A stretch of DNA of 64,000 nucleotides from the NCBI RefSeq assembly GCF_011193355.1, contig NZ_CP049780.1:7036634-7100633 (forward strand). Direction: 5' to 3'. The translations under genes and the position numbers were made by a program. Below the pieces are notes generated by a model. It was not told the origin of the DNA, made no database searches, and saw only the letters and a program-made list of their open reading frames with translations. Below, in pieces: positions 37,522 through 45,652 of this stretch (within the stretch, counting starts at the first letter, position 1; the number at the start of each line of letters is the position of its first letter). This DNA is from Streptomyces sp. JB150. GTDB taxonomy: Bacteria; Actinomycetota; Actinomycetes; Streptomycetales; Streptomycetaceae.

Positions 37522-40263
37522 GTGAGCCCCACCGACCACCCCGAGCACCCCGACCACGCACGGCACGGGGGCGGTTCGGCGACCCCGGACGGTACGGCGC
37601 CCACACCGTCCGCGACCGGCGCCGAGCCCTCGCCGTCCTCGCCGGCGCACCCCGCCGACGAGACCGCGGCCGGCGGCCCCGACGGCCCCCGGACGGAGGA
37701 CGGGACGCCGGCGACGGACCTCGCCCGCGCCGAGACCGAGACGTCGGCGGCGGACCTCGTCCGGGTCGAGGGCGAGGCGTCGATGACGGATCTCGTCCAG
37801 TCCGGGACCGAGGCGGCGGTGACGGATCTCGTCCAGGCCGACGCCGAGGCGGCCGCGGTGTTCGCTCACACCGGTCACGACCCGTCGGCCGTCGCCCGCC
37901 CCGTCGTCGGCGATCTCGCCGGTGTGTCCGCGACCTCCCCCGTCGGGCGGCTGGCCGCCACCGTGGAGCGGTTGCGGCGGGAGGTGCGGGCGGCGCAGGC
38001 CGAGGCCGAGGGCCGGGCGCTGATCGAGCTGGCCAAGGGCATCCTGGTCGAACGGCTCGGCTGCGGCCCCGCGCAGGCGGCCAAGCAGCTCGCGGAGCTG
38101 ACCGAGCAGGCCCGGATGACCCCGCTGGAGTTCGCCGTCGAGGTCATCAACCAGGCGGCCCGCGACCGGGTCGCGGAGGCCACGGACGCGTTCCTCGCCA
38201 ACGCCGTGGGCGCCCGCTCCGGAAAGCTCGACCAGGCCGCCGTACGCCTGCGCGCCGCCGAGAGCGGAGCGCTCGCCGCGCCGGACGCGCAGGCGGTCGT
38301 CGACTCGCTGCTGGAGCACGCGCTGCGCCCGCTGGGCGCGGTGGCCGTGGCCCTGTGGGCGGCGGGCCCCGACGGCTCGCTCACCCTGGCGGGCAGCGCC
38401 GGCTTCGCCCCGGCCGAGGCCTCCCGGTGGCGCTATGTGCCACCGGACGTGGCGACGGTCGCGCGCCGCGCGCTCACCGAGCGCGGCGGCCAGTGGATCT
38501 CGTCCCTGGCGGACACCGGGCTGCCCACGGTCGGCCGTCACTCCTTCCCGGACGGCGGCCGGGTCGCCGAGCCCGCCGGTACCGGGGGCCGTATCCACGG
38601 GGTGCTGGAGATCGCCTGGCCGGCGCCGCTGGAGCCGCAGCCGCCCCAGGTCGTCCGCCAGGTCGAGGCGCTGGCCGAGCTGTGCGCGCACACCCTGGAG
38701 ACGTACCCGCCACGCCCCGAGGCGGCCCACGAGCCGCGGGTCATGCCGGACACCGCGGAGCTGATGGACCTCGCCGACGGGCTGCACGACCCGGCCCTGG
38801 TGCTGGAGCCGTATCTCGACGACTCCGGGCGGCTGGCGGACTTCCGCATCCAGCACGTCAACACCCGCTTCCTGGACCCGGCCGGCCGGCCCCGCGCGGT
38901 GGTGAGCGGCGCGCTGCTGCTGGAGGCGTACCCGATGACGGCCGGGGGCAGCGAGCTGTTCCAGCGCATCGAGCGGGTGTACGCCACGGGCGAGCCGTTC
39001 CGGGCGCGGCGGATGCACCTGACCGCGCTGGTGGACCAGGTGCCGCTGTCGGCGGTCGCCGACATCAGCATCAGCCGCCACGGCAACAGCCTGCTGCTGA
39101 TCTGGCGCATCGAGGACGAGACGGCCCGGCTGGCGAGCCTGCTCCAGCACGCCCAGCGGCTCGGCCGGGTCGGCGGCTTCGAGGAGAACCTGCTGACCGG
39201 CGGGATCACCTGGAACAGCCAGATGTTCGACCTGTACGGCCGTTCCCCCGGCAGCCCGCCGGTGCCGCTGGAGGACCTGCCCGCCCACGCGCACCCGGAC
39301 GACGCCGTGGCCATCGGCCGCTTCCTGCGCACTCTGATGCACCACCGGCGGCCCGCCTCCGCGGCCTTCCGGCTGCAGCGGCCCGACGGCGTCACCCGCC
39401 ATATCCGGGTCGTCGCCGAGCCCGTGCTGGACACCGACGGCCGGCTGTTCGTCGTCCGCGGCGCCTGCCAGGACATCTCGGCCCAGCACTGGACGGAGGT
39501 CGCCCTCGCGGCCACCCGCGACCAGCTCGCGCACACCGAGCAGCAGGCCGCCGAGCGCAACCGGCTGGCGCTGCAGCTCCAGCACGCCATCATGCCGCCG
39601 GCGCAGGCCCCGGTGCAGACGCCCGGCATGCAGGTGGCGGTGCGGTACCGGCCCGCGGAGACCGAGAACCTGGTGGGCGGCGACTGGTACGACGCCGTGG
39701 TGCTGCCGTCGCGGCGGGTGCTGCTGTGCGTGGGCGACGTGGCGGGCCACGGCATAGAGGCCGCGACCAGCATGGTCGTGCTGCGCAACGCGCTGCGCGG
39801 GCTCGCGGTCACCGGCGCCGGACCGGGCCAGCTGCTGTCGTGGCTGAACGTCGTGGCGCACCATCTCACCGGTGCCGTCACCGCCACGGCCGTCTGCGGC
39901 CTGTACGACCCCGAGGAGCGCACCCTGCGCTGGGCCAGGGCGGGGCATCTGCCGCCGGTGCTGGTCCGGGGCGAGGAGGCCGAGCCGCTGCCGCTGGTCA
40001 AGGGCCTGCTGCTGGGGGCCGTACCGGAGGCGGTGTACGAGGAGGACGAGATCCGGCTGGCGCCGGGGGACACCCTGCTGATGTACACCGACGGGCTGGT
40101 GGAGCGGCACGACCGCTCCGTGGAGGAGTCGCTGTCCCATCTGCTGGCCACGGCCTCCCGGACCGCGCCGACCGCCCTGGACCAGCAGCTGGACCGGCTG
40201 CTGACGTACAGCCGCTCGGACACGGACGACGACACCTGCCTCGTCGGGATCCGCGTGGCCTGA
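37522..40263 (+). CDS. ANTAR-GAF-PAS-PP2C phosphatase
   Basis: The protein has 913 residues from GTG at 37522, with AGGAG ten bases upstream. Residues 1-135 are low complexity with a 12-residue repeat at 64-111. An ANTAR-like three-helix region follows at about 150-215 (GRALIELAKGILVERLGCG, AAKQLAELTEQARMTPLE). A GAF-like domain, two PAS-like domains and a C-terminal SpoIIE PP2C come next, the last with VGGDWYDAVVLPS, VGDVAGHGIEAATSM and LMYTDGLVERHD. ANTAR domains normally bind RNA antiterminator hairpins, so their union with a phosphatase is notable. The gene starts 80 bases after the poly-HAMP kinase and is probably its operon partner. Confidence 0.92.
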   Translation: MSPTDHPEHPDHARHGGGSATPDGTAPTPSATGAEPSPSSPAHPADETAAGGPDGPRTEDGTPATDLARAETETSAADLVRVEGEASMTDLVQSGTEAAVTDLVQADAEAAAVFAHTGHDPSAVARPVVGDLAGVSATSPVGRLAATVERLRREVRAAQAEAEGRALIELAKGILVERLGCGPAQAAKQLAELTEQARMTPLEFAVEVINQAARDRVAEATDAFLANAVGARSGKLDQAAVRLRAAESGALAAPDAQAVVDSLLEHALRPLGAVAVALWAAGPDGSLTLAGSAGFAPAEASRWRYVPPDVATVARRALTERGGQWISSLADTGLPTVGRHSFPDGGRVAEPAGTGGRIHGVLEIAWPAPLEPQPPQVVRQVEALAELCAHTLETYPPRPEAAHEPRVMPDTAELMDLADGLHDPALVLEPYLDDSGRLADFRIQHVNTRFLDPAGRPRAVVSGALLLEAYPMTAGGSELFQRIERVYATGEPFRARRMHLTALVDQVPLSAVADISISRHGNSLLLIWRIEDETARLASLLQHAQRLGRVGGFEENLLTGGITWNSQMFDLYGRSPGSPPVPLEDLPAHAHPDDAVAIGRFLRTLMHHRRPASAAFRLQRPDGVTRHIRVVAEPVLDTDGRLFVVRGACQDISAQHWTEVALAATRDQLAHTEQQAAERNRLALQLQHAIMPPAQAPVQTPGMQVAVRYRPAETENLVGGDWYDAVVLPSRRVLLCVGDVAGHGIEAATSMVVLRNALRGLAVTGAGPGQLLSWLNVVAHHLTGAVTATAVCGLYDPEERTLRWARAGHLPPVLVRGEEAEPLPLVKGLLLGAVPEAVYEEDEIRLAPGDTLLMYTDGLVERHDRSVEESLSHLLATASRTAPTALDQQLDRLLTYSRSDTDDDTCLVGIRVA
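37711..37854 (+). repeat. 36-bp (12-residue) repeat, four copies
   Basis: Four units encode ATDLARAETETS, AADLVRVEGEAS, MTDLVQSGTEAA and VTDLVQADAEAA near the N-terminus of the ANTAR-PP2C protein. Units 3 and 4 are the most alike in DNA. The pattern TDLVxxxxEAx suggests amphipathic helix repeats. Confidence 0.85.
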
Positions 40264-40330
40264 TAACGAGTCGCCTCCGCACCGTTGACGCCGCGTCGTC
40301 CCTGCCACAACGATGGCCGCGTCCCTTTTT

Positions 40331-40344
40331 TGGGAGCGCTCCCA
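40331..40344. promoter_or_regulatory. CebR box upstream of the GH9 cellulase
   Basis: TGGGAGCGCTCCCA is an exact 14-base palindrome identical to the operator described for CebR, the LacI-family cellobiose repressor of Streptomyces. It lies 53-66 bases before the GTG of the cellulase. Cello-oligosaccharides would be expected to relieve repression. Confidence 0.95.
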
Positions 40345-40396
40345 TAGCGTGCGAGGCGCGTGCGGGAGCCACCCGTATCTCCCGAGGAGCCCCGAC

Positions 40397-42631
40397 GTGA
40401 GAAGACGCAGAACCGCCCTGCTGTCCCTGACGGCACTCGTAGGCGCGGCGCTCACCACGGTCCCGGCGCAGGCCGACGAGGTCGAGCAGGTCAGGAACGG
40501 CACCTTCGACAGCACCACCGACCCCTGGTGGGCGTCGAGCAACGTCACCGCTGGCCTGTCCGACGGCCGGCTGTGCGCGGACGTGCCGGGCGGCACGACC
40601 AACCGCTGGGACGCCGCGGTCGGGCAGAACGACATCACCCTGGTGAAGGGGGAGTCCTACCGCTTCTCCTTCCACGCCGACGGCACTCCCGCCGATCACG
40701 TGGTCCGGGCGATCGTGGGTCTGTCGGTGGCCCCGTACGACACCTGGTTCGAGGTGAGCCCGCAGCTCAGCGTCTCCGGCAACACCTACTCGTACACGTT
40801 CACCTCGCCCGTCGACACCACCCAGGCGCAGGTCGGCTTCCAGGTCGGCGGCAGCGCCGAGCCCTGGCGGTTCTGCATGGACGACGTCTCGCTGCTCGGC
40901 GGGGTGGCGCCCGAGCCGTACGAGCCGGACACCGGGCCCCGGGTCCGCGTCAACCAGGTCGCCTATCTGCCCGCCGGGCCGAAGAACGCCACCCTCGTCA
41001 CCGACGCGACCGAGCGGCTGCCCTGGCAGCTGAAGAACGCCGGCGGCGCCGTGGTCGCCCGCGGCTGGACGGTGCCGCGCGGCACCGACGCCTCGTCCGG
41101 GCAGAACGTCCACTCGCTGGACTTCAGCGGGTACAAGACCCGCGGCCAGGGCTTCACGCTCGTCGCCGACGGGGAGACCAGCCGTCCCTTCGACATCGGC
41201 ACCCGCGTCTACGACCGGCTCGCCACCGACGCGGCGAAGTTCTACTACACCCAGCGCAGCGGCCTCGCGATCCGCGACGACCTGCGCCCCGGCTACGGCC
41301 GTCCGGCCGGCCACGTCGGCGTCGCGCCCAACCAGGGCGACACCGACGTGCCGTGCCAGCCGGGTGTGTGCGACTACCGGCTCGACGTCTCCGGCGGCTG
41401 GTACGACGCGGGCGACCACGGCAAGTACGTCGTCAACGGCGGCATCTCGGTGTGGGAGCTGCTGAGCACCTACGAGCGCGCGCTGCACGCCCGCACCGGC
41501 GAGGTGGAGCGGTTCCGGGACGGCACGCTCGCCATCCCGGAGAGCGGCAACAAGGTGCCCGACCTGCTCGACGAGGTCCGCTGGGAGCTGGACTTCCTGC
41601 TGAAGATGCAGGTGCCGGACGGGCAGCCGCTGGCGGGCATGGCCCACCACAAGATCCACGACGAGAACTGGACCGGGCTGCCGCTGCTGCCCAGCGACGA
41701 CCCGCAGAAGCGCGAGCTGCACCCGCCGACCACCGCCGCGACCCTGAATCTGGCGGCCGCCGCCGCGCAGGCGGCCCGCCTGTACAAGCCGTACGACCCC
41801 GAGTTCGCGGCGCGGGCGCTCGCCGCCGCGCGCAAGGCCTGGGCGGCGGCGCAGGCGCACCCCGACGTGTACGCGGACGAGAACGACGGCATCGGCGGGG
41901 GCGCCTACCCCGACCGCGCCGTCGACGACGAGTTCTACTGGGCGGCCGCGGAGCTGTACCTCACCACCGGTGAGCAGCGCTTCGCGGACCATGTGCTGGC
42001 CTCCCCGGTCCACACCGCCGACATCTTCGGCCCGACCGGCTTCGACTGGGCGCGCACCGCCGCGGCGGCCCGCCTGGACCTGGCCACCGTGCCGAACCGG
42101 CTGCCCGGCCGGGACAAGGTCCGCCAGTCCGTCGTCAAGGGCGCGGACCGCTATCTGGCCACCCTGAAGGCCCACCCCTACGGCCTGCCGTACGCCCCCG
42201 CGGACAACAAGTACGACTGGGGCTCCACCCACCAGGTCCTCAACAACGCCGTCGTGCTGGCCACCGCCTACGACCTCACCGGCTCCGCCAAGTACCGGGA
42301 CGGCGCCGTGCAGACCATGGACTACGTCCTCGGCCGCAACGCGCTGAACATCTCCTACGTCACCGGCTACGGCGAGGTCAGCGCGCAGAACCAGCACAGC
42401 CGCTGGTACGCGCGTCAGCTCGACCCGCGGCTGCCCAACCCGCCGGCCGGCTCGCTGTCGGGCGGTCCGAACTCGAGCATCCAGGACCCGCTGGCGCAGA
42501 GCAAACTCCAGGGCTGCGTCGGTCAGTTCTGCTACATCGACGACATCCAGTCCTGGTCGACCAACGAGATCACGATCAACTGGAACGCGGCGCTGGCCCG
42601 GGTGGCGGCGTTCGTGGCGGACCAGGGCTGA
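40397..42631 (+). CDS. Secreted GH9 cellulase with CBM4/9 and Ig-like modules
   Basis: The protein has 744 residues from GTG at 40397, with GAGGAG seven bases upstream. A signal peptide ([18 protein letters not shown], ending AQADE) comes first. A CBM4/9-like module follows at about 30-170 ([16 protein letters not shown] ... [11 protein letters not shown]), then a CelD-type Ig domain at about 180-275 ([19 protein letters not shown]). The GH9 barrel carries [12 protein letters not shown] with Asp337 and Asp340, the [15 protein letters not shown] motif and [11 protein letters not shown] with proton donor Glu724. It should act as an endo- or processive endoglucanase on cellulose. The CebR box indicates cellobiose-responsive control. 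Confidence 0.96.
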   Translation: MRRRRTALLSLTALVGAALTTVPAQADEVEQVRNGTFDSTTDPWWASSNVTAGLSDGRLCADVPGGTTNRWDAAVGQNDITLVKGESYRFSFHADGTPADHVVRAIVGLSVAPYDTWFEVSPQLSVSGNTYSYTFTSPVDTTQAQVGFQVGGSAEPWRFCMDDVSLLGGVAPEPYEPDTGPRVRVNQVAYLPAGPKNATLVTDATERLPWQLKNAGGAVVARGWTVPRGTDASSGQNVHSLDFSGYKTRGQGFTLVADGETSRPFDIGTRVYDRLATDAAKFYYTQRSGLAIRDDLRPGYGRPAGHVGVAPNQGDTDVPCQPGVCDYRLDVSGGWYDAGDHGKYVVNGGISVWELLSTYERALHARTGEVERFRDGTLAIPESGNKVPDLLDEVRWELDFLLKMQVPDGQPLAGMAHHKIHDENWTGLPLLPSDDPQKRELHPPTTAATLNLAAAAAQAARLYKPYDPEFAARALAAARKAWAAAQAHPDVYADENDGIGGGAYPDRAVDDEFYWAAAELYLTTGEQRFADHVLASPVHTADIFGPTGFDWARTAAAARLDLATVPNRLPGRDKVRQSVVKGADRYLATLKAHPYGLPYAPADNKYDWGSTHQVLNNAVVLATAYDLTGSAKYRDGAVQTMDYVLGRNALNISYVTGYGEVSAQNQHSRWYARQLDPRLPNPPAGSLSGGPNSSIQDPLAQSKLQGCVGQFCYIDDIQSWSTNEITINWNAALARVAAFVADQG

Positions 42632-42642
42632 GGCGGGCCCGT

Positions 42643-42674
42643 ACCAGGTGCCGGCCTCCGTGCCGGCGCCTGGT
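42643..42674. terminator. Terminator of the cellulase gene
   Basis: ACCAGGTGCCGGC and GCCGGCGCCTGGT form a 13-bp stem with one mismatch around a six-base loop, 12 bases after the stop. Confidence 0.75.
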
Positions 42675-42699
42675 GTCGGCCTGTGTGCCGGCACCGTGT

Positions 42700-42758
42700 C
42701 CGAGGGGTTCGAAAGTGATGCGTATCTCATCGAATCTGACCGCTTTCGATCCCCTCGG
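42700..42758. repeat. Long interrupted inverted repeat upstream of the RHH/Doc-like pair
   Basis: CCGAGGGGTTCGAAAG at 42700-42715 is complementary to 42743-42758 at 15 of 16 positions. The 27-base spacer contains a smaller GATG/CATC inverted repeat. The element lies 68-126 bases before the first gene and outside the core promoter. It could be an upstream operator or a cruciform. Confidence 0.7.
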
Positions 42759-42790
42759 TACCGTCATGTCCCCTATCTGACCTGGGGATA

Positions 42791-42819
42791 TTTACGAGTA
42801 AGTACCCGCGAGGTACCGT
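42791..42819 (+). promoter_or_regulatory. Promoter of the RHH/Doc-like pair, leaderless
   Basis: TTTACG at 42791-42796 and TACCGT at 42814-42819 are separated by 17 bases and fit -35 and -10 elements. The ATG follows six bases later without a ribosome site, which fits a leaderless transcript. Confidence 0.6.
42802..42816. promoter_or_regulatory. Candidate antitoxin operator
   Basis: GTACCCGCGAGGTAC is a perfect 5-5-5 inverted repeat overlapping the -10 box. RHH antitoxins typically bind such sites at their own promoter. Confidence 0.6.
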
Positions 42820-42825
42820 GGCTCC

Positions 42826-43071
42826 ATGCCAGCCCTCAACGTGGAGTTCAGCGAACGCGAGCTGGAGGACCTGCGGCAGATCGCCAAGGAGCGCGGGACG
42901 TCGATGAAGGCCCTCGTCCGGGAGGCGGCCGCGGCCGACATCGCGCGGCACCGGGCGCTGCAGGAGGGAGCCGAGGCCTTCCGCCGGTTCTTCTCCGCCC
43001 ACGCCGACGAGTTCGCGGCCGCCTTCCCCGACGACGAGCCGCCCGCCGGTGGCGAGGGGCGGGTCGCCTGA
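42826..43071 (+). CDS. Ribbon-helix-helix antitoxin-like protein
   Basis: The protein has 81 residues. LNVEFSERELEDLRQIAKER followed by GTSMKALVREAAAADIARHR matches the beta-strand and two helices of RHH/CopG-type DNA-binding domains. The C-terminal half (EAFRRFFSAHADEFAAAFPD) is acidic and could bind the partner protein. It stops one base before the next GTG, so the pair is coupled. The inverted repeat over its promoter fits autoregulation. Confidence 0.82.
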   Translation: MPALNVEFSERELEDLRQIAKERGTSMKALVREAAAADIARHRALQEGAEAFRRFFSAHADEFAAAFPDDEPPAGGEGRVA

Positions 43072-43072
43072 C

Positions 43073-43450
43073 GTGGCACCCGTCCTCCACATCGACGTCC
43101 CCTGGCTGCTCCAGCGCCACGAGGAAGTCCTGCCGGACCAGCCGACCATCAACGACTTCTCCGCGCTCGTCGCCGCCGTGGCCCGGCACCGCGTCGACCC
43201 GCCCCGGCTCGGCGTCGACTCCGACCCGGCCTGGCGGGCCGCCGCGCTGCTGCACACCCTCGCCCTGCTGCGCCCGCTGCCGTCGGCGAACGCCCGCTTC
43301 GCCTGCGCGACGGCCGTGGCCTACATGTTCGTCAGCGGCGTCGGCATCGACCCGCCCTACGGCGCCCTCGTCGACCTCGCCCGCGACTTGATGGACGGCA
43401 GGACCGACGTCTACGGCGCGGCGGACCGGCTGCGCTCCTGGCAGATCTGA
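43073..43450 (+). CDS. Doc/Fic-fold toxin-like protein with degenerate active site
   Basis: The product has 125 residues. The helix-loop-helix LLRPLPSANARFACATAVAYMF aligns in phase with the HxFxDANKR loop of phage P1 Doc: the ANxR part is kept, but the catalytic His position is Arg and the Lys is Ala. The sequence around VSGVGIDPPYGALVDLARDL also fits the small Doc fold. Doc phosphorylates EF-Tu in E. coli. With the His and Lys changed, activity may be lost or altered. GTG at 43073 is one base after the antitoxin stop. Confidence 0.75.
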   Translation: MAPVLHIDVPWLLQRHEEVLPDQPTINDFSALVAAVARHRVDPPRLGVDSDPAWRAAALLHTLALLRPLPSANARFACATAVAYMFVSGVGIDPPYGALVDLARDLMDGRTDVYGAADRLRSWQI

Positions 43451-43520
43451 CGCCGCCCGGACCCGTGCCTCGCCCGCTGCCCTGTCGTGCTCCGTGTCCC
43501 GCCCGCCGCCCGGCGCCGTG

Positions 43521-43580
43521 TCCCGCCTCCGCCCGGCGCCGGTGCGCCGCTCCCGCCTCCGCCCGGCGCCGGTGCGCCGC
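43521..43580. repeat. Exact 30-bp tandem duplication
   Basis: Positions 43521-43550 and 43551-43580 are identical; a partial third copy begins at 43581 and a diverged copy precedes. It lies 70 bases past the Doc-like gene. Confidence 0.92.
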
Positions 43581-43618
43581 TCCCGCCCTCGGGGGAGGCC
43601 GCCGGCCGAGGGCGGGAG
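43580..43618. terminator. 13-bp hairpin downstream of the RHH/Doc-like pair
   Basis: CTCCCGCCCTCGG and CCGAGGGCGGGAG pair perfectly around a 13-base loop. It lies 130 bases after the toxin-like gene and probably ends its transcript. Confidence 0.65.
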
Positions 43619-43967
43619 GAACACGGCCGGCGGCCGTGCCGCGCGGGAGTGCCGATGCCTCGCGCGGGGCCTGGCGACGAGGCCGACTCCAGTGCACCGC
43701 AGCGCGCCCGCGGGCGGGAGCGTGCGCTTCGCCCCCGGCGCGGGCACGGGTTTCCCACGGGGTGCGGGATAAAGCGAAGGGCGGGGCGGACGGCGCGAGT
43801 TGCGGCGGAATCTGACTCTGTTTCAGTGGTGCTGATGTTGCCCAAGCGCCTTGTTGTGCGTGACCCGGTTGTGCAAGGGTGATCCACCGGCAATTTCTGC
43901 TCCCATCCCCGCCCATAAAGGTACGCACCAAGTCAGGCTTCCTTTCGGCGAACAGAACTCCCGGCTG

Positions 43968-43983
43968 TCCCATATACGTGGGA
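43968..43983. promoter_or_regulatory. Palindrome overlapping the leader of the sigma-like fusion gene
   Basis: TCCCA and TGGGA flank TATACG, 15-30 bases before GTG at 43998. It could be an operator or a -10 region; it also touches the GGAAGGAA ribosome site. Confidence 0.4.
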
Positions 43984-43997
43984 AGGAACCCCGCTCA

Positions 43998-45581
43998 GTG
44001 CTCACCCCCCACCCCGCTCCACCGCCGTCCCCGGACGGCGTCCCCGGCCCGTCCGACGAAGCGCTGGCCGCCCGGCTCAGCGGCGTCCCGGACGCCGAGG
44101 TCTCCCAGGCCGCCGCCTTGTTGCTGGCCCGCCACTGGCCCTCCGCGTACGCCTACGCGAGCATCTGCCTCGCCTCGTCCGCGCAGGTCGCCGGCATGGT
44201 CACCACCGCGGCCTGCCACCAGGTACTGGACCGGCTCACCCTCGGCGACAACGGTGTCGCGCTGCGCCCGCGGCTGCTCGTCGCCGTGCGGGACACCGTG
44301 CGGCTCTGGGCCGCCGAGGACCGGATATCCGGCGTGCTGCCGGAGTTGCGCAAACCGGCCGGCGGACGCGGTATGCGCGCGGCCAAGTCCATGACTCCGG
44401 AAAACCGCAGGCTGGCAGAACGCGCTTTCCAGGAGCTGCCGGGACCGGCCCGCTGCCTGCTCTGGCACACCGAGGTCGAGGCCGAGCCGCTGGACATCCC
44501 CGCCGCGCTGCTCGGCATGGACACCGACACCGCGGCGGTCACCCTGGAACAGGCGCGGGAGAAATTCCGGGAAGGCTGCGTCCGCGCCCACCGGCAGCTC
44601 GCCCCGAGCCCCGACTGCCGCTTCTACAACCGTCTCCTGGACGTGCCGATCCGGCGCGGTGGCGCGCTCCTCCCTGACGTCCAGGACCACCTGGCGCAGT
44701 GCCGGCACTGCCGGGACGCCGCGGAGCAGCTGGGCCAGGTCGAGACCGGGCTCGGCGCGCTGCTCGCCGAGGCGGTGCTCGGCTGGGGCGCCCGCCGCTA
44801 CTACGACTCACGGCCCGGCCGCAACCAGCACCGCCGCCCCCGGGGCCGGGGCGCCCGGCGCGCGGGCCGCCGTCCCCGCGTGCTGCCCAGGTTCCCCGGC
44901 GTGGGGGCCCGTTCCACCCGAGCGCTGCGCACCGGCGTCGGCATCGCCTCCGCCGGGCTGCTCGCGACCGCCCTCGTCACCAGCCTGTCGTACGACGGCG
45001 ACGCCGACCCCACGGCGTCCGCCGGCGCGACCGATCGCGGCGGCACCGACCGCGGCGACGCCGCCACCCCCGGGCCGGCCACCACTCCCCAGGACGCCGC
45101 CCAGCTCCCCAGCCCGCCGCGCGAGACGCGGTTCCGCAACGCGGCCACCGGCCTGTGCCTCGACATCCAGGGCGAGCCCAGGGCGGGCGCGGAGGCCGGG
45201 CTGGCGGCGTGCTCCGCGGAGTGGACGCAGCAGTGGTCGTACGAGGACGACGGCCTGCTGCGCAGCGTCGCGGACCCCGGACTGTGCCTCGACGCGCACG
45301 CCGACGCGGGCGTCGTGATCCTCGGCACCTGCGCCGAGGCGGGTGACGCGCGTGGCGGCGATGTGCGCTACGACCTCACGCTGCGGGGAGAGTTCGTGCC
45401 CCGCTGGGACGAACGGCTCGCCCTCGCCCCCGCCACCGGCGACCCGGGCGCCGACATCGTCGTCAAGGTCCGTGACGGTTCCCCCACCCAGCGGTGGAGC
45501 GCCGATCTGTCGGCCGCGGAGGGCGACCCCCTGTCCACCGACGACAGGGCCCGCCAGGCGGGACTGCCGGAAACGCGCTGA
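43998..45581 (+). CDS. Sigma-factor-like / zinc-finger / TM / ricin-domain fusion protein
   Basis: The protein has 527 residues from GTG at 43998, with GGAAGGAA nine bases upstream. Residues 20-110 resemble a degenerate sigma region 2 (AAALLLARHWPSAYAYASICL). Residues about 135-200 resemble ECF region 4 (RRLAERAFQELPGPARCLLW, LDIPAALLGMDTDTAAVTLE). A zf-HC2-like HLAQCRHCRDAAEQL lies near 229-243. One membrane helix at about 312-333 is preceded by a basic stretch, and an outer ricin-type trefoil starts near 375 (NAATGLCLDIQGEPRAG, LCLDAHADAG). The order suggests a receptor that binds a glycan outside and holds a sigma-like domain inside. Whether it contacts RNA polymerase is unknown. Confidence 0.8.
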   Translation: MLTPHPAPPPSPDGVPGPSDEALAARLSGVPDAEVSQAAALLLARHWPSAYAYASICLASSAQVAGMVTTAACHQVLDRLTLGDNGVALRPRLLVAVRDTVRLWAAEDRISGVLPELRKPAGGRGMRAAKSMTPENRRLAERAFQELPGPARCLLWHTEVEAEPLDIPAALLGMDTDTAAVTLEQAREKFREGCVRAHRQLAPSPDCRFYNRLLDVPIRRGGALLPDVQDHLAQCRHCRDAAEQLGQVETGLGALLAEAVLGWGARRYYDSRPGRNQHRRPRGRGARRAGRRPRVLPRFPGVGARSTRALRTGVGIASAGLLATALVTSLSYDGDADPTASAGATDRGGTDRGDAATPGPATTPQDAAQLPSPPRETRFRNAATGLCLDIQGEPRAGAEAGLAACSAEWTQQWSYEDDGLLRSVADPGLCLDAHADAGVVILGTCAEAGDARGGDVRYDLTLRGEFVPRWDERLALAPATGDPGADIVVKVRDGSPTQRWSADLSAAEGDPLSTDDRARQAGLPETR

Positions 45582-45594
45582 CCGCCCCGGCCCT

Positions 45595-45616
45595 CGCCCC
45601 GGCCCGTTCCGGGGCG
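45595..45616. terminator. Hairpin between convergent genes
   Basis: CGCCCCGG and CCGGGGCG form an 8-bp stem with a six-base loop, 13 bases after the fusion-gene stop and 37 bases from the end of the oxidase gene. Confidence 0.55.
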
Positions 45617-45652
45617 GGGGCGGAGGCCGCTCGTCCGCGTGCGCGGGGCTGG

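Larger units (their letters stand above)
43451..43997. other. 547-base intergenic region
   Basis: No convincing gene is present. Reading frames on both strands reflect extreme GC and repeats. The left part holds a 30-bp tandem duplication and a strong hairpin. The right part, from about 43800, is less GC-rich and holds the leader and promoter of the sigma-like fusion gene, including a TCCCA-TATACG-TGGGA palindrome. Confidence 0.7.

Noticed and set aside
43332..43973. Open frames on both strands in the 43.45-44.0 kb gap
   Set aside because: They depend on the 30-bp duplication and GC skew, have no ribosome sites and show no recognisable protein.
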